Source: CBFFRJ01 sp051486985 (GTDB lineage: Bacteria; Pseudomonadota; Gammaproteobacteria; Enterobacterales; Enterobacteriaceae). From it: DNA of 64,000 nt. The notes below the pieces were generated by a model. The model was given only the letters and a program-made list of their open reading frames with translations, ran no database searches and was not told the DNA's origin. Location: NCBI RefSeq assembly GCF_051486985.1, contig NZ_JAHVDV010000017.1, forward strand, positions 39,067 through 103,066. Reading direction: 5' to 3'. The number at the start of each line of letters is the position of its first letter. The first letter of the stretch is position 1. The position numbers and the translations under genes are program-made. This document shows, piece after piece, positions 42,429 through 52,363 of the stretch.

Positions 42429-45088
42429 AGAGCGACGTCCTCTGTCTCAGGTTCCGGCGCATCATTGCTGGCAGCCGCCTCGTCGATATCGGCGGTAAAT
42501 GCGCCCTTCGTCACACCGAGGCTTATCTTTGTGATCACCGCGTTTGCCGCCATTTTCTGCAATAGCAGAAGCGACAGCGGCGGCAGCATCTCGCCATCAA
42601 TAACCGATTCCAGCATTCGCGCGCCGTTTTCCGCGCGGGTGACGCGCTGCATGATTTCGTCTGTCACCTCCGGCGCAATCACTACGTCTGTGTTAAAGCG
42701 CGAACGCAGTACGTTATCGAGGTGCGCCAGCTTGTCGGCGATAATGGTGGAGAGCGTCGCTCTGGAAAGCGGCAGGTACGGCACCACTTCCATGCGTGCC
42801 AGCAACGCAGGTTTGAAGAAATCCGTCAGTACCGGGTACAGCGCATCGTGCATTTCCTCAGGCCTGTCTGCATGGTCGACAATCACCTGGTAACCCAGGT
42901 TTGAGGTCAGGAAGAAAACGATATTCCTGCAGTCAATCAGGCGCCCTTCTCCGTCTGCCATCTCCCCTTTATCAAAGGCCTGGTAGAACAGGTTGAGCAC
43001 ATCCGGGTGGGCCTTTTCCACTTCGTCGAGCAGTACGACGGAATAGGGCTTCTGACGAATTGCTTCAGTGAGTACGCCACCCTCGCCGTAGCCGATATAA
43101 CCAGGCGGTGAACCAATCAGCCGGGAAACGCTATGCTTTTCCTGGAATTCAGACATATTGATGGTGGTGAGATACTGACGCCCGCCGTAGAGCAGTTCAG
43201 CCAGCTGTAAAACGGTTTCGGTTTTACCCACACCACTCGGACCCGCAAGCAGAAACGCCCCCAGCGGTCTTCCCGGACGACGCAAATCCGCGCGCGCGGT
43301 CAGCAGGTGCTTATGCAGGTGTTTAATGGCTAAATCCTGGCCTTTAATGGTGCTGCCCAGCCACTGTGGCAGATCGGTTATCACCGCCATCTCATTCCGG
43401 GACAGACGATTAAGCGGCACGCCGGTCCATTCGGCAATTACCGCCGTAATCTGATGCTTATCGACGTGCGGAGAAACCAGCAATTGCGTGTTGTGCAGGG
43501 CATTAAGTTCGGCAATCAGCTGCGACAGGCGTTCAGCTGGAGAAAGTGCTGATGCTGCGTCGCGCGTGGTTTCAGTCTCTTCCAGTAGCCCCTTACGCAG
43601 CGCAATAATCTCCTGCACCAGCGTCCGCTGCTGACGCCAGGCTTCGTCCACCAGCTGAAGCTCTGTTTGCGCGTTTTCATACTGCGCGTGGACTTCCTCC
43701 AGCCGCGTGGTATCTGCGCGTAGACCAATACGAATTTCGCGTTCAAGCTGGCGGGTTTCCGCCTCACACTGACGACACAGAGTGGTCAGAGCCGAAATCT
43801 GCTTTGGTGGCGAGGAGAGATTAATCGCCACGCGGGCGCAGGCGGTATCCAGCACATCAATAGCCTTATCCGGCAACTGACGACCGGAGAGGTATCGCTC
43901 GCTTAACACTGCGGCAGCCTGCAAGGCTTCATCGTCAATCAACACGCCATGAGACTGCTCATACACCGCCGACAGGCCGCGCAGGATAATGGTCGCCTCA
44001 GCGGCATTCGGTTCACTGACTTTTACCAGCTGGAAGCGGCGCGACAGGGCAGCATCTTTCTCAAAGTATTTTTTGTATTCGCGCCAGGTGGTAGCGGCGA
44101 TAGTTTTCAGCTCGCCACGCGCCAGCGCAGGCTTCAGCAGGTTGGAGATATCCAGTCCACCCTGCGCATTACCCGCACCAATCAGCGTATGCGCCTCGTC
44201 GATAAACAGGATAATCGGCTTCGCTGACTGAGTGACTTCCGCCATTAGTCCCTTAAAGCGTTTTTCAAACTCACCTTTTACCGATGCACCCGCCTGCAAC
44301 GCCCCCAAATCCAGGGTCATGATCTCAGTATCGCGCAACGTGTCCGGCACCTGACCGGCAATAATGCGCAGCGCCAGCCCTTCGATTAAGGCGCTCTTAC
44401 CGACACCCGCCTCTCCCACCACCACCGGGTTGTTCTTACGGCGACGGCAGAGAATGTCGATCATCAGATCAATTTCGTTATCACGGCACAGCACCGGATC
44501 GAGTCGTCCCTGACGGGCATCTTCGGTCATATTCCTGGTATAGCGGACAAGCAGGCTCTCGCCATCAACCACTGCGGCACTAAGGGTCTGATCGTTGGTA
44601 TCCTGTATGACAGATTCGGCAGACGTTTGCGTCCATCCAGCAAAATTCTGCTGAAGCTGATCCCGGTTAATAGTAGTCAGTAACCGTGCAGCGGCAGGGG
44701 GTACGTAGCGCAGCGGCGAATGAAGCAGAGCGAGCAACAAAGCGCCGCCACGCAGCTCTGTTTGTTGCATTTCGGCCGAGGCCAGCAGCCAGGACTCTTT
44801 CAGCCACTCAACCAGCAGGGGCGAAAACGCGGGATAACCGTCAGCGGAACGGCTGGTGGCATCATTTTCCACTTTCAGCGCCTGGCGCAGCGCTTCTTTC
44901 CTGATTTCCGCTTTTTCTGCTATCACTCTGACGTCACTGCGTGGGATAGCGAGCATCTGGTCGAGAACGTGAGCAACGGTAATTTCCATCGCCTGCTGAC
45001 TCATGCACTCTGACGCAGCCTGCTCCAGCGCCTGCCGTGAAAAAGTGTTGAGTCGTTTTACCAGAGTGGCTAAATCAATGTGGATCAT
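42425..45088 (-). CDS. tssH: T6SS sheath-recycling ATPase TssH (ClpV)
   Basis: ClpV disassembles the contracted TssBC sheath with ATP. The 887-residue AAA+ protein has an N-terminal Clp repeat domain (1-150), a first Walker A GEAGVGKS at 225-232, a coiled middle domain (about 410-530) and a second Walker A GPSGVGKT near 615 with LLDEVEKAHPDV as Walker B. An A-, D- and E-rich tail of about 20 residues ends the protein. The length is normal for ClpV. Confidence 0.96.
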   Translation of the reverse strand: MIHIDLATLVKRLNTFSRQALEQAASECMSQQAMEITVAHVLDQMLAIPRSDVRVIAEKAEIRKEALRQALKVENDATSRSADGYPAFSPLLVEWLKESWLLASAEMQQTELRGGALLLALLHSPLRYVPPAAARLLTTINRDQLQQNFAGWTQTSAESVIQDTNDQTLSAAVVDGESLLVRYTRNMTEDARQGRLDPVLCRDNEIDLMIDILCRRRKNNPVVVGEAGVGKSALIEGLALRIIAGQVPDTLRDTEIMTLDLGALQAGASVKGEFEKRFKGLMAEVTQSAKPIILFIDEAHTLIGAGNAQGGLDISNLLKPALARGELKTIAATTWREYKKYFEKDAALSRRFQLVKVSEPNAAEATIILRGLSAVYEQSHGVLIDDEALQAAAVLSERYLSGRQLPDKAIDVLDTACARVAINLSSPPKQISALTTLCRQCEAETRQLEREIRIGLRADTTRLEEVHAQYENAQTELQLVDEAWRQQRTLVQEIIALRKGLLEETETTRDAASALSPAERLSQLIAELNALHNTQLLVSPHVDKHQITAVIAEWTGVPLNRLSRNEMAVITDLPQWLGSTIKGQDLAIKHLHKHLLTARADLRRPGRPLGAFLLAGPSGVGKTETVLQLAELLYGGRQYLTTINMSEFQEKHSVSRLIGSPPGYIGYGEGGVLTEAIRQKPYSVVLLDEVEKAHPDVLNLFYQAFDKGEMADGEGRLIDCRNIVFFLTSNLGYQVIVDHADRPEEMHDALYPVLTDFFKPALLARMEVVPYLPLSRATLSTIIADKLAHLDNVLRSRFNTDVVIAPEVTDEIMQRVTRAENGARMLESVIDGEMLPPLSLLLLQKMAANAVITKISLGVTKGAFTADIDEAAASNDAPEPETEDVAL

Positions 45089-45097
45089 GGGATGTCC

Positions 45098-45907
45098 TTA
45101 TCGGAGTAACCTATTGAGCTGCAGCAGAATATCCTGCGTCTGGCTCTCCAGCCGAAGCAGGTAGAACAGATAAGCCGCTGTCAGAACGACGATGCTGCCG
45201 AGCAGCACATGTTTGATGGTAAGTCGTTTGATGAGGTGATAACGTCCGTCCTGGATTTTCTTATCCTGATGCAGTAGCGGGAAAGGGGCATCACCCCGCA
45301 GTTGATGCAGAACGTGGTGCAGGCGTCGATATATCTGCTCAAACTCACCCGGATCCTGCACCGCCACTTTGTAGCGTCCACGAAAACCGAGCGAAAAGCA
45401 GATGTATAAAAATTCAAGCAGATGCTGGTAACGTGCAGGCTCACGCATCAGCCGCTCCAGCAGGATAAAAACCTTCTCCCCGCCCCAGGCTTCATTATGG
45501 AAATGCACCAGCAACGACTGCCTGATCCATTCATTTTTATTTGACCAACCGTTGCCCAGCGCGGCTTCGTCAATAAAAGTGCACAGGATGTAGCGAAACG
45601 AAACAATCACACCAGGCTCATAGCCCTGCTCCTGAAGCAACTGCTCAACGGCCTGCACGTCAGTCACCACCTGGGTAAAGAGATGTTCCGGCATGGCGTT
45701 GCTGGTCATGCCAGCCACGCGCATAACCATGCCCAGTAGCGGCGTAGCAGCATCGATCATCGGGTTGAGGCTATGGCCACGAAGGGGGAGCCGATACTGG
45801 CGACGGCTCGTTTCTCCGTCTCGTTCAGGCCGCGCGGCACTGTCGTGAAGGCGGCTTTCCGCCAGATAATGATCGCTGCCGGACGCAGGAGCATGCTGTT
45901 CACTCAT
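45098..45907 (-). CDS. tssL: T6SS membrane protein TssL (DotU/IcmH)
   Basis: TssL joins TssM and the baseplate. The 269-residue protein has a cytoplasmic DotU domain (LNPMIDAATPLLGMVMRVAG, then FIDEAALGNGWSNKNEW and LEFLYICFSLGFRGRY) and one C-terminal membrane helix near 236-256. It lacks a peptidoglycan-binding OmpA-like domain, so cell wall anchoring must come from another protein. It lies 9 bp upstream of tssH. Confidence 0.94.
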   Translation of the reverse strand: MSEQHAPASGSDHYLAESRLHDSAARPERDGETSRRQYRLPLRGHSLNPMIDAATPLLGMVMRVAGMTSNAMPEHLFTQVVTDVQAVEQLLQEQGYEPGVIVSFRYILCTFIDEAALGNGWSNKNEWIRQSLLVHFHNEAWGGEKVFILLERLMREPARYQHLLEFLYICFSLGFRGRYKVAVQDPGEFEQIYRRLHHVLHQLRGDAPFPLLHQDKKIQDGRYHLIKRLTIKHVLLGSIVVLTAAYLFYLLRLESQTQDILLQLNRLLR

Positions 45908-45911
45908 GCCA

Positions 45912-47255
45912 TTAACCTCTTATCGCCCAGAGCTGCATATCAAGATCCGGGAAAGTGCCAGAGATATGTAGCCCCAGCGCACCGGCCTTCACCACGTCAT
46001 TCCATGCAGCGGTGCCTTTTTCCAACTCGAAGTAAACGTACCCATCATGATAAGGCAGCTGCCGAGGCGCTGCGCTGAGCGGACGTAACGGGACACCTGG
46101 TACCTGGACGCTGACCACATTTCGTATCTTGTCGGTAGCTGCAATTTTCGACTGCTGAGTGAACTGAAGAATAATCTGGTTGCTCGGCATCCTCGCCCGA
46201 ACAGCCAGCACAAAGGAGCCGGACTGTAACAACGTCGGATCGTTAATAGTGGCAAGATACACGCCGTCTGAAAAAATCAGCGGCAGGTTCTGTGCGCGTG
46301 GCATCAGGACAGTATTGAGTGCCCGGCGCAGTTCAGGGATCACTGTTTTAAATGACTGAGTAAGGTCCCGGTGGTTATAGACCTCCACCTCACAGGGCAG
46401 CCGGTTATTTTCGGTAAAGGTCATCAGCTCGCCCAGTAGCCGGACCAGATCCAGGTAAAAGGTCTCCGGATGCAGAGTATGCAGATGCGAGCAGTGGGTA
46501 AAGTGCATGTTATTGCGGTTGAGCATCTGTAACATCATGAACTCTGCCACATCAGCGATGCCACGTTGCTCAGGAGAACCAATACGTTTTGCCAGCTCGC
46601 TGGCACGGTTCTGAATAAGTCCCTGTACATCACCGGCAAACCCGGCTAAGACACGGCTGACCCGAATGGCCTGGCAGGTCGGGATAAAGCTGTCATCCAG
46701 CACCAGCGCACCCGTTGCCTGCGTGTTGCGGATACGGCACAGCGGCAACGTCACCATCGCGCTGAGATCTTCCGCACCGCTGACAATTCTGGGCATCAGA
46801 CTGGCAACTACGATCTGCTGAACGTCGCCCTCATCAGAGTGCAAATCGCGCGCATCCACGCGGGTCGCGCTGTAACGTTCTGTGCCTTGTCCAGCGCTCT
46901 GGCGGCCACTGATTTCGCAGGTGATATCACTGACTACTGGCAGGGCGAGATAGATATCATGACTGCCCGGTTTTGAAAAATCGACCGGCTGGAAAGGAAC
47001 GGGAAGATTATCCTGTTCAGGGATACTGAACACCGTGCCGTCCGGCATACAACCTGACGCGCTCGCGATCATGATTTTTCCCTGAGCCAGCAGCTCTGTA
47101 TTGAGCACCAGCGAAGTGAATCCCCAGGCAAAATCGCCCTGCGCGTCCATACGTTGCTTCAGGTGGTATTCGTGATTTCGCTGCTGCTGCTGAAAATGCT
47201 GCGGCAAGGCGAACAACCCCTCCTGCCAGATAACCCTGTTCTTCATGGTTGCCAT
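45912..47255 (-). CDS. tssK: T6SS baseplate protein TssK
   Basis: TssK links the baseplate wedge (TssEFG) to the membrane complex. The 447-residue protein starts with the family signature RVIWQEGLFALPQHFQQQQR and has LGLHISGTFPDLDMQLWAIRG at the end. The length is standard (about 445). The ATG at 47255 is the family start. Confidence 0.96.
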   Translation of the reverse strand: MATMKNRVIWQEGLFALPQHFQQQQRNHEYHLKQRMDAQGDFAWGFTSLVLNTELLAQGKIMIASASGCMPDGTVFSIPEQDNLPVPFQPVDFSKPGSHDIYLALPVVSDITCEISGRQSAGQGTERYSATRVDARDLHSDEGDVQQIVVASLMPRIVSGAEDLSAMVTLPLCRIRNTQATGALVLDDSFIPTCQAIRVSRVLAGFAGDVQGLIQNRASELAKRIGSPEQRGIADVAEFMMLQMLNRNNMHFTHCSHLHTLHPETFYLDLVRLLGELMTFTENNRLPCEVEVYNHRDLTQSFKTVIPELRRALNTVLMPRAQNLPLIFSDGVYLATINDPTLLQSGSFVLAVRARMPSNQIILQFTQQSKIAATDKIRNVVSVQVPGVPLRPLSAAPRQLPYHDGYVYFELEKGTAAWNDVVKAGALGLHISGTFPDLDMQLWAIRG

Positions 47256-47257
47256 CG

Positions 47258-47791
47258 TCAGTAATCCTCTTGTTTCATTTCGATGCTGCTTTGTCTTACA
47301 TGCACCAGCAGGCGGTAGCTGTGACCGGTGCCTTCCACCGGTACAATCTGCTTCCAGACGCTTACCCGATCATCTGAGAAGTACGCCACCACGCCGATAA
47401 ACTGTGTTTTCTCATCCAGTTTCACTGGCGGCAGCGTTTTAACGGTGTCTGGCAGCAGGTTGAAATCCTGGTGGTCAAGATAATTTTTCCCCAGCACATC
47501 AGGCAGCGGCGTACTGGCTATCTGGTCATAGTCGGCGGCCTGAAGTTTCGAATCATCGGTCAGGTAAATGAGTTGCACGTCCACCGGTGCGGCTTCACCG
47601 TCTGCGTTCAGGTTGGTATCCGGCTCGGTCAGCAGCATGACGACCACTTCAGATGGCTGTGATTTCAGATCACCCACCTGGATATTTGGGTTGCTGATCA
47701 CCTGCCCCAGCTTTTTGGCCGTTTCGCAACCTGTCAGGGTGACGGTAAATAACATCACCACCAGACAGAGACGAAAAAAACGCCCTGTCAT
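47258..47791 (-). CDS. tssJ: T6SS outer membrane lipoprotein TssJ
   Basis: TssJ anchors the membrane complex in the outer membrane. The 177-residue protein has a lipoprotein signal with lipobox LTGC (cysteine 22), followed by the beta-sandwich domain (VMLLTEPDTNLNADGEAAPVDVQLIYL) typical of TssJ. It overlaps tagH by 4 bp and lies 2 bp before tssK. Confidence 0.94.
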   Translation of the reverse strand: MTGRFFRLCLVVMLFTVTLTGCETAKKLGQVISNPNIQVGDLKSQPSEVVVMLLTEPDTNLNADGEAAPVDVQLIYLTDDSKLQAADYDQIASTPLPDVLGKNYLDHQDFNLLPDTVKTLPPVKLDEKTQFIGVVAYFSDDRVSVWKQIVPVEGTGHSYRLLVHVRQSSIEMKQEDY

Positions 47792-49083
47792 GCTTCCGGC
47801 TCCCGCTGTTTTTCCCGCAGTACCCGGTCATAAACCTGAGCGTATACTTCGTTAAACAGCATCTCGAAACCCTGTTGGCGACTGGAGGCCAGCTCGTTGT
47901 AGTAGTGGCTGTACATCTGCCATGCCCCGGCATCATCCAGCTCCTGTCGCAACTCATGACTGCGGCGGTATTGCACAAAACGCTTTATCAGACTCTGCGG
48001 CGAGAACGCATCCAGCAGCACGCGCAACGACTCCACAATCGCCGCCCGGTTCGCCTCTTCGTGGTTGCGAATGTTACGCAGGCTTTCGCTTACGGCGGCA
48101 GGCGCAGCCAGATGTACCGGACTCTTGCCCTCAGAAAACATCACATCCAGCGCGCTGGCATAGTCCATATTCAGACGCAGCGGGTTATCCTCCAGCGGGC
48201 GCAGGTGTTTGTCTGACAAGCTGTTACGGCATTGCTGTAAATCGAGCAATCCTTTGATGGCTGCCTGTAATGTCCTTCCGGCCTCTTCAAGAAAATCATC
48301 AGCTTCTTGCGAGTTACGCACGGCAAGTGATGAGCCCAGCCCGCGTAACAGCGGGGCGACGGCAAGGTGGCGCTGTTTCATTTCCTCTGTAGAAGTTGCG
48401 CTGTCGCTTCTGCTCTGTGGGTCGGTATACTGCGGCGGTAGATCCATAAACGGTGTATTAATCGTATTGTCCTTTAGCGGCTCTGAGACTGGCACCGTAG
48501 AACCGGAGGGGGTCCCGGAAAACAGATCGCCCGGCGTTGTCAGGCTTTCGGCTCGCAACGCCTGCAGTGGGTCGGTGGAAAAACCGTTTATCACGGTATC
48601 GGCAAGCAGATGACGCTGGGGCATTCCCGGATAGGCAGGCTGACCATCGGTGCTCAATAATGTGTCGGCCAGGCGATCGCGGTTGGTAACAATGGTTTCC
48701 GGAGCGGCCATCTGCTCACGGTAGCTGACCAGATTGCCCTCATGGATAAATGCCTTCAGCGCCAGTGCGCCCAGACCGATTTCATCCCCCTGCCGAAGAC
48801 GCACCAGGCCAGTATCCGCGGAGACCGATGCCAGGTTGATCATCAGCCCTGGCATCAGGCTACGCAGGCAAAATGCGCCATCATGCATGACAATCTGGCA
48901 GGCGCGACCAGCAATCGAACCGACCCGGTCCTGCACTGGCCAGCGGCATGTAGGGGCATGACCAATATCCCCGCCTTCAGCAGAGAAGAGGCATTTTGCG
49001 GCGCGTCCGCTCTCCAGCTCATTGCCGTTCATCACCTGCAACGTCAGTGATAACGCGGCAGGCTGTGGTTTTTCCTCAGCCAT
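47788..49083 (-). CDS. tagH: T6SS FHA-domain protein TagH
   Basis: The 431-residue protein has an N-terminal FHA domain (about 10-110: GDIGHAPTCRWPVQD, then GRACQIVMHDGAFCLRSL), a variable linker, and a C-terminal domain with LSDKHLRPLEDNPLRLNMDYASALDVMFSEGKSPVHLAAP (in parts), the TagH/ImpI signature. FHA proteins relay kinase signals (PpkA) in other T6SS; no ppkA or pppA is seen in this window. I chose ATG 49083, with GGAG 8 bases upstream. The frame upstream of it is the tail of the tssG reading region. Confidence 0.9.
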   Translation of the reverse strand: MAEEKPQPAALSLTLQVMNGNELESGRAAKCLFSAEGGDIGHAPTCRWPVQDRVGSIAGRACQIVMHDGAFCLRSLMPGLMINLASVSADTGLVRLRQGDEIGLGALALKAFIHEGNLVSYREQMAAPETIVTNRDRLADTLLSTDGQPAYPGMPQRHLLADTVINGFSTDPLQALRAESLTTPGDLFSGTPSGSTVPVSEPLKDNTINTPFMDLPPQYTDPQSRSDSATSTEEMKQRHLAVAPLLRGLGSSLAVRNSQEADDFLEEAGRTLQAAIKGLLDLQQCRNSLSDKHLRPLEDNPLRLNMDYASALDVMFSEGKSPVHLAAPAAVSESLRNIRNHEEANRAAIVESLRVLLDAFSPQSLIKRFVQYRRSHELRQELDDAGAWQMYSHYYNELASSRQQGFEMLFNEVYAQVYDRVLREKQREPEA

Positions 49084-49237
49084 ATGCGGCTCCATATAGT
49101 TAGTCCCTGATGTGGAGAGTGATGGAGGGTGGCGTTTTCGGTTTACCGATAAACGCCGTGCGTTTAATACAGGTGCAGCCAGGATCACCCAGCCGCATCC
49201 CCTGCGCCTGTTCCGGCGCCATACCCAGCTGTAAATC

Positions 49238-50146
49238 CTAGGCAAGCTGGTCGCGCAGCAAAAAGGAGATGAACATTTTCAGTGCGTCATGGTTATCGCC
49301 ATCTGGTAAAAACGAGAGGTAGCGTGACATTGACAGGTTGCCTATTCGCAGCAGAAATTTACCGCTGCGATCCTGGACTCTGGCACCCAGCGTAAAATTG
49401 ACGCCGACTACTGAGCGCCCGGGGACATACCCGGCGGTTTTCTTCTTCGGATGACGCACACCCAGCCGGTTTTGCTGGGCAGGATCGATTGACACTTTAC
49501 GCAGAAGCCAGCTCTCAATAGCGACATCCGGCAGATCAAAGCAGTGGGAGACCAGATTGCAAACCACGTCTGGCGAGCGCCCGGGGGTAGCCAGAATACC
49601 AGCGTAGGCCAGCATCCGACTGTGGTTGATGGCCAGTTTGTCGCGCACGCTTTTATTACCCAGCCCAACCAGCGCGTACATGCGCTGTGAAAAAACGTCC
49701 GTACCGCCGTTGCGAAAGCAGATGTAATAGCGGTATTTACGCCAGGCGTGATAAGCAAACTGCGTCCAGCGGTGACTGAACAGGTCAAGAAATGCCGCAA
49801 GCCCCTCTTCATTCTGCGCAGACTCCCGCGCCATACGATCCAGGTAATAACCAGGCAGCGGCGACTGACTGCCGGAGAAGCCCAGAAATTTTGTGGTTAG
49901 CGTGAACTGTCCGGCATCATTGCGCGTCAGCGAGGTCAGGTCGCTGCAGGGAAAGGCAATACTGGGGTCAGATTTGAACAGAGCCACTTCCTGAGCAGGC
50001 TCAGTGCGCAGAGACGGTTCATGGCCCGGCTCGCCGTACCTGCGGTAGAGCGCATCCATCAGGACATAAAAATTCATCCCGCGTACATCTGCCGGAAAGC
50101 TGTCATGTGCCCCTACATCAGGGCGTGCTGGCCCGTGTGCTGCCAT
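49238..50146 (-). CDS. tssG: T6SS baseplate protein TssG, truncated by an in-frame amber codon
   Basis: TssG with TssF forms the baseplate wedge. The start is ATG 50146 (MAAHGPARPDVGAHDSF), with AGGAGG 7 bases upstream. The visible protein has 302 residues and includes ESWLLRKVSIDPAQQNRLGVR and YLSFLPDGDNHDALKMFISFLLRDQLA. It ends at TAG (49240-49238), but the same frame continues for 45 codons (DLQLGMAPEQAQGMRLGDPG and on) to TAA at 49102-49100. That tail looks like the normal TssG C-terminus, where a tryptophan (TGG) would be expected at the stop position. The gene is therefore probably a nonsense allele that lost its last 46 residues, unless the amber is suppressed or a sequencing error. 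Confidence 0.88.
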   Translation of the reverse strand: MAAHGPARPDVGAHDSFPADVRGMNFYVLMDALYRRYGEPGHEPSLRTEPAQEVALFKSDPSIAFPCSDLTSLTRNDAGQFTLTTKFLGFSGSQSPLPGYYLDRMARESAQNEEGLAAFLDLFSHRWTQFAYHAWRKYRYYICFRNGGTDVFSQRMYALVGLGNKSVRDKLAINHSRMLAYAGILATPGRSPDVVCNLVSHCFDLPDVAIESWLLRKVSIDPAQQNRLGVRHPKKKTAGYVPGRSVVGVNFTLGARVQDRSGKFLLRIGNLSMSRYLSFLPDGDNHDALKMFISFLLRDQLA

Positions 50147-51930
50147 TCCCAGGCCTCCTGACTTTCCGTGTTGATGATTTTCAGACAATGAAATGAATTG
50201 ATGCTGGCGTACAGGGCAAAGAAGTGCGACAGCACGGTACCCAGCAGATAAATCTCGCCTTCACAGACAAAGGGCGAAGGGTTTACCCAAATTGTGGTGG
50301 CAAGTCCCCGGACTGGTACACCTTTAAACAGGCGATCAATCGGGTGGGTATCGAGTTTTTCGATCGCATCAAGTTTCTGGCTGGAAAGCCGGGCTTGCTG
50401 TGGATGATGGATCCCGGGTAAATCGAAAGTACGCATCACCTGAATCAGCGCCTCGCGATCAAGCAGGGAGAGATAGTTCAGGTTCATGCAGGAAATCAGT
50501 GACCAGTGCATGTCGCCATCGGTAACCGGGTATAACGGGCGAGTCGGGCGCGTCACGTTGCTAAACGAAGCCACAGCCGGGTTTTTGCTGACAGCTTCAC
50601 AGATGTCACCAGTATGCAGCGAAGCGGGCAGCATCCGGTTAGTACAGACCAGCGATGCGGTAAACACTTCTCCCTTCAGCCGGGACGGTTCCGGCAGGCT
50701 GCCATCGGCATGGACGAAAGCGATGGCATGTTCAAGCCCCTGGTGGAACAGGGAGGTTTTTGTCCGATGATGCCAGTAGATCACCTCGCGCTGGCGGCTG
50801 TACTCGATCTGGTGCTGAAAACCTTCAAATTCGGGCCACTGGCGGGAATGGTTGCCCTGCCCTGACTCTCGGATCTTACTGGAAACAGATTTTATCCTGA
50901 AAATATCACATGATTCGGGGTGCTGCTGGCTGGCACGAAGCGGATACTGGAACAGAGTGCCATTCGGGCTGACGGGTTCACCATAATGAAAAAAAAGGTT
51001 CACGGCAGGCGAACAGTAGGGTCGTAAGGACAGCTTACGAAGCTTGATATCCACCGGTAACGGCTGATTAAAATGCAGACGTAACGTAAAGGTGCGTACC
51101 GGAAAATCATCCGGAATTGGGGCAACGTCGCGCACATGGAAGAAGAAGAAGCTCTCTGGATAGCAAAAATACTCCTGGAGAGTACGATAGCCGTTATGGA
51201 CGTTTTTTGGCCACGGCAATAGCGAATCTTCGCGCGTAAATCCGGCGGCTTCCAGCCACAAATTCGACAGAGGCAACCGTCTGTCTCCGGCGACCAGTTC
51301 GGCGTCCATCAGTCGTTCACTAAACCACAGGTAAAGCTGGTAGCGTGTGTAATCGTCCTCATTACCCAGCCAGAATGTGAGCTTATTTAAATCCAGCAGG
51401 TTCGGGGAAATATTCCCCCTGGTGAAAAAATCGACCTCAATGATCCCTTCTTTCAGAGTGCTGGTGTTACGCACATCCTGAACATTCAACGGTTGCAGCC
51501 AGGTATCGCGCGCGAGTGTAAAATGGCAGGCCGGCCGGGCACTTTGCTCATCATCAGACAATGCGCCCTGAGAGGACATTGGCGAACGGCCGGTACGGGT
51601 TTTGATCAACTCATCGCGTAAAACCTGAACCGGAGTCTGTAGCTCATTTTTGGGTTGGTATTCAATCACCGTCATAGCCGGTACAGGGCGAAGGTAATTG
51701 GGCCACAGCATATTGATTAAGCCGTGAGTAAACTCCGGGAATGCGTCCTCCAGTTTTTGTCGCAAGCCACCGGAAAGGAAGGCGTAGGCCTCCATCAGGC
51801 GTTCTACGTCTGGATCACCTTCTTTTTCAGTCAGAAAACGAGCCAGATGCGGTTTTTCACGCGCCAGTAGTTTGCCCAGTTGACGCAGGTAATCCAGTTC
51901 TTCGCGATAATAACGTTCTTCGAAGGCCAT
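50113..51930 (-). CDS. tssF: T6SS baseplate protein TssF
   Basis: TssF is the large baseplate wedge protein. The 605-residue protein starts with the family signature YYREELDYLRQLGKLLAREKPHLARFL and contains VERLMEAYAFLSGGLRQKLEDAFPEF and a C-terminal PFVCEGEIYLLGTVLSHFFALYASINSF. The 3' end overlaps the start of tssG by 34 bp, so the two are translated in coupling. Confidence 0.95.
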   Translation of the reverse strand: MAFEERYYREELDYLRQLGKLLAREKPHLARFLTEKEGDPDVERLMEAYAFLSGGLRQKLEDAFPEFTHGLINMLWPNYLRPVPAMTVIEYQPKNELQTPVQVLRDELIKTRTGRSPMSSQGALSDDEQSARPACHFTLARDTWLQPLNVQDVRNTSTLKEGIIEVDFFTRGNISPNLLDLNKLTFWLGNEDDYTRYQLYLWFSERLMDAELVAGDRRLPLSNLWLEAAGFTREDSLLPWPKNVHNGYRTLQEYFCYPESFFFFHVRDVAPIPDDFPVRTFTLRLHFNQPLPVDIKLRKLSLRPYCSPAVNLFFHYGEPVSPNGTLFQYPLRASQQHPESCDIFRIKSVSSKIRESGQGNHSRQWPEFEGFQHQIEYSRQREVIYWHHRTKTSLFHQGLEHAIAFVHADGSLPEPSRLKGEVFTASLVCTNRMLPASLHTGDICEAVSKNPAVASFSNVTRPTRPLYPVTDGDMHWSLISCMNLNYLSLLDREALIQVMRTFDLPGIHHPQQARLSSQKLDAIEKLDTHPIDRLFKGVPVRGLATTIWVNPSPFVCEGEIYLLGTVLSHFFALYASINSFHCLKIINTESQEAWEWQHTGQHALM

Positions 51931-51935
51931 CAGGT

Positions 51936-52358
51936 TTACTCCACATTCCAGTGCTGGTGTTTATCCAGCAGAATGTCAAACTCCAGAACATCCTGCTGGT
52001 TGTTAAAATCCAGCGACGCCACAATATGAAAACGCAGCTCCAGCGGTGCATAGTGATCCTCTGCGACAGACATTACTGCTACGTCCGTAATACGGGGTTC
52101 GTAATGCAGAATGCAGTCTCTGATGGCCTGGAGCATCCCGTCCCGGATGTTGAGGCAGTCTGGGGATTCATCATTAAAATCAATGAGCCCCAGCTCCGGT
52201 GAGCCATAACAACTACCGGAACGGGTGTTGAGAATATTGCACAGGTTATTGCGTATCGAGTGTAACAACGCCGCTTTCTGGCACTGATGAGAAGGTGGAT
52301 TTGCCGCCTCACAGATACGCTCAAAAAGACTGCTCCCGGACTCCCGCTCCGTTATCAT
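51936..52358 (-). CDS. tssE: T6SS baseplate protein TssE
   Basis: TssE is the gp25-like baseplate protein that starts sheath polymerisation. The 140-residue protein has the N-terminal SLFERI motif and the gp25-type core LLHSIRNNLCNILNTRSGSCYG...GLIDFND, with the RDCILHYEPRITDV region and a glutamate-rich strand part after it. The length is normal. It lies 5 bp after tssC. Confidence 0.94.
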   Translation of the reverse strand: MITERESGSSLFERICEAANPPSHQCQKAALLHSIRNNLCNILNTRSGSCYGSPELGLIDFNDESPDCLNIRDGMLQAIRDCILHYEPRITDVAVMSVAEDHYAPLELRFHIVASLDFNNQQDVLEFDILLDKHQHWNVE

Positions 52359-52363
52359 GATGC

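Noticed and set aside
41874..42893. 339-codon plus-strand ORF opposite tagO and tssH
   Set aside because: Antisense to two recognised genes; serine- and arginine-rich mirror frame.
49084..49245. Upstream extension of the TagH reading frame
   Set aside because: This stretch is better explained as the downstream tail of tssG read in another frame; a good ribosome site supports ATG 49083 for tagH.
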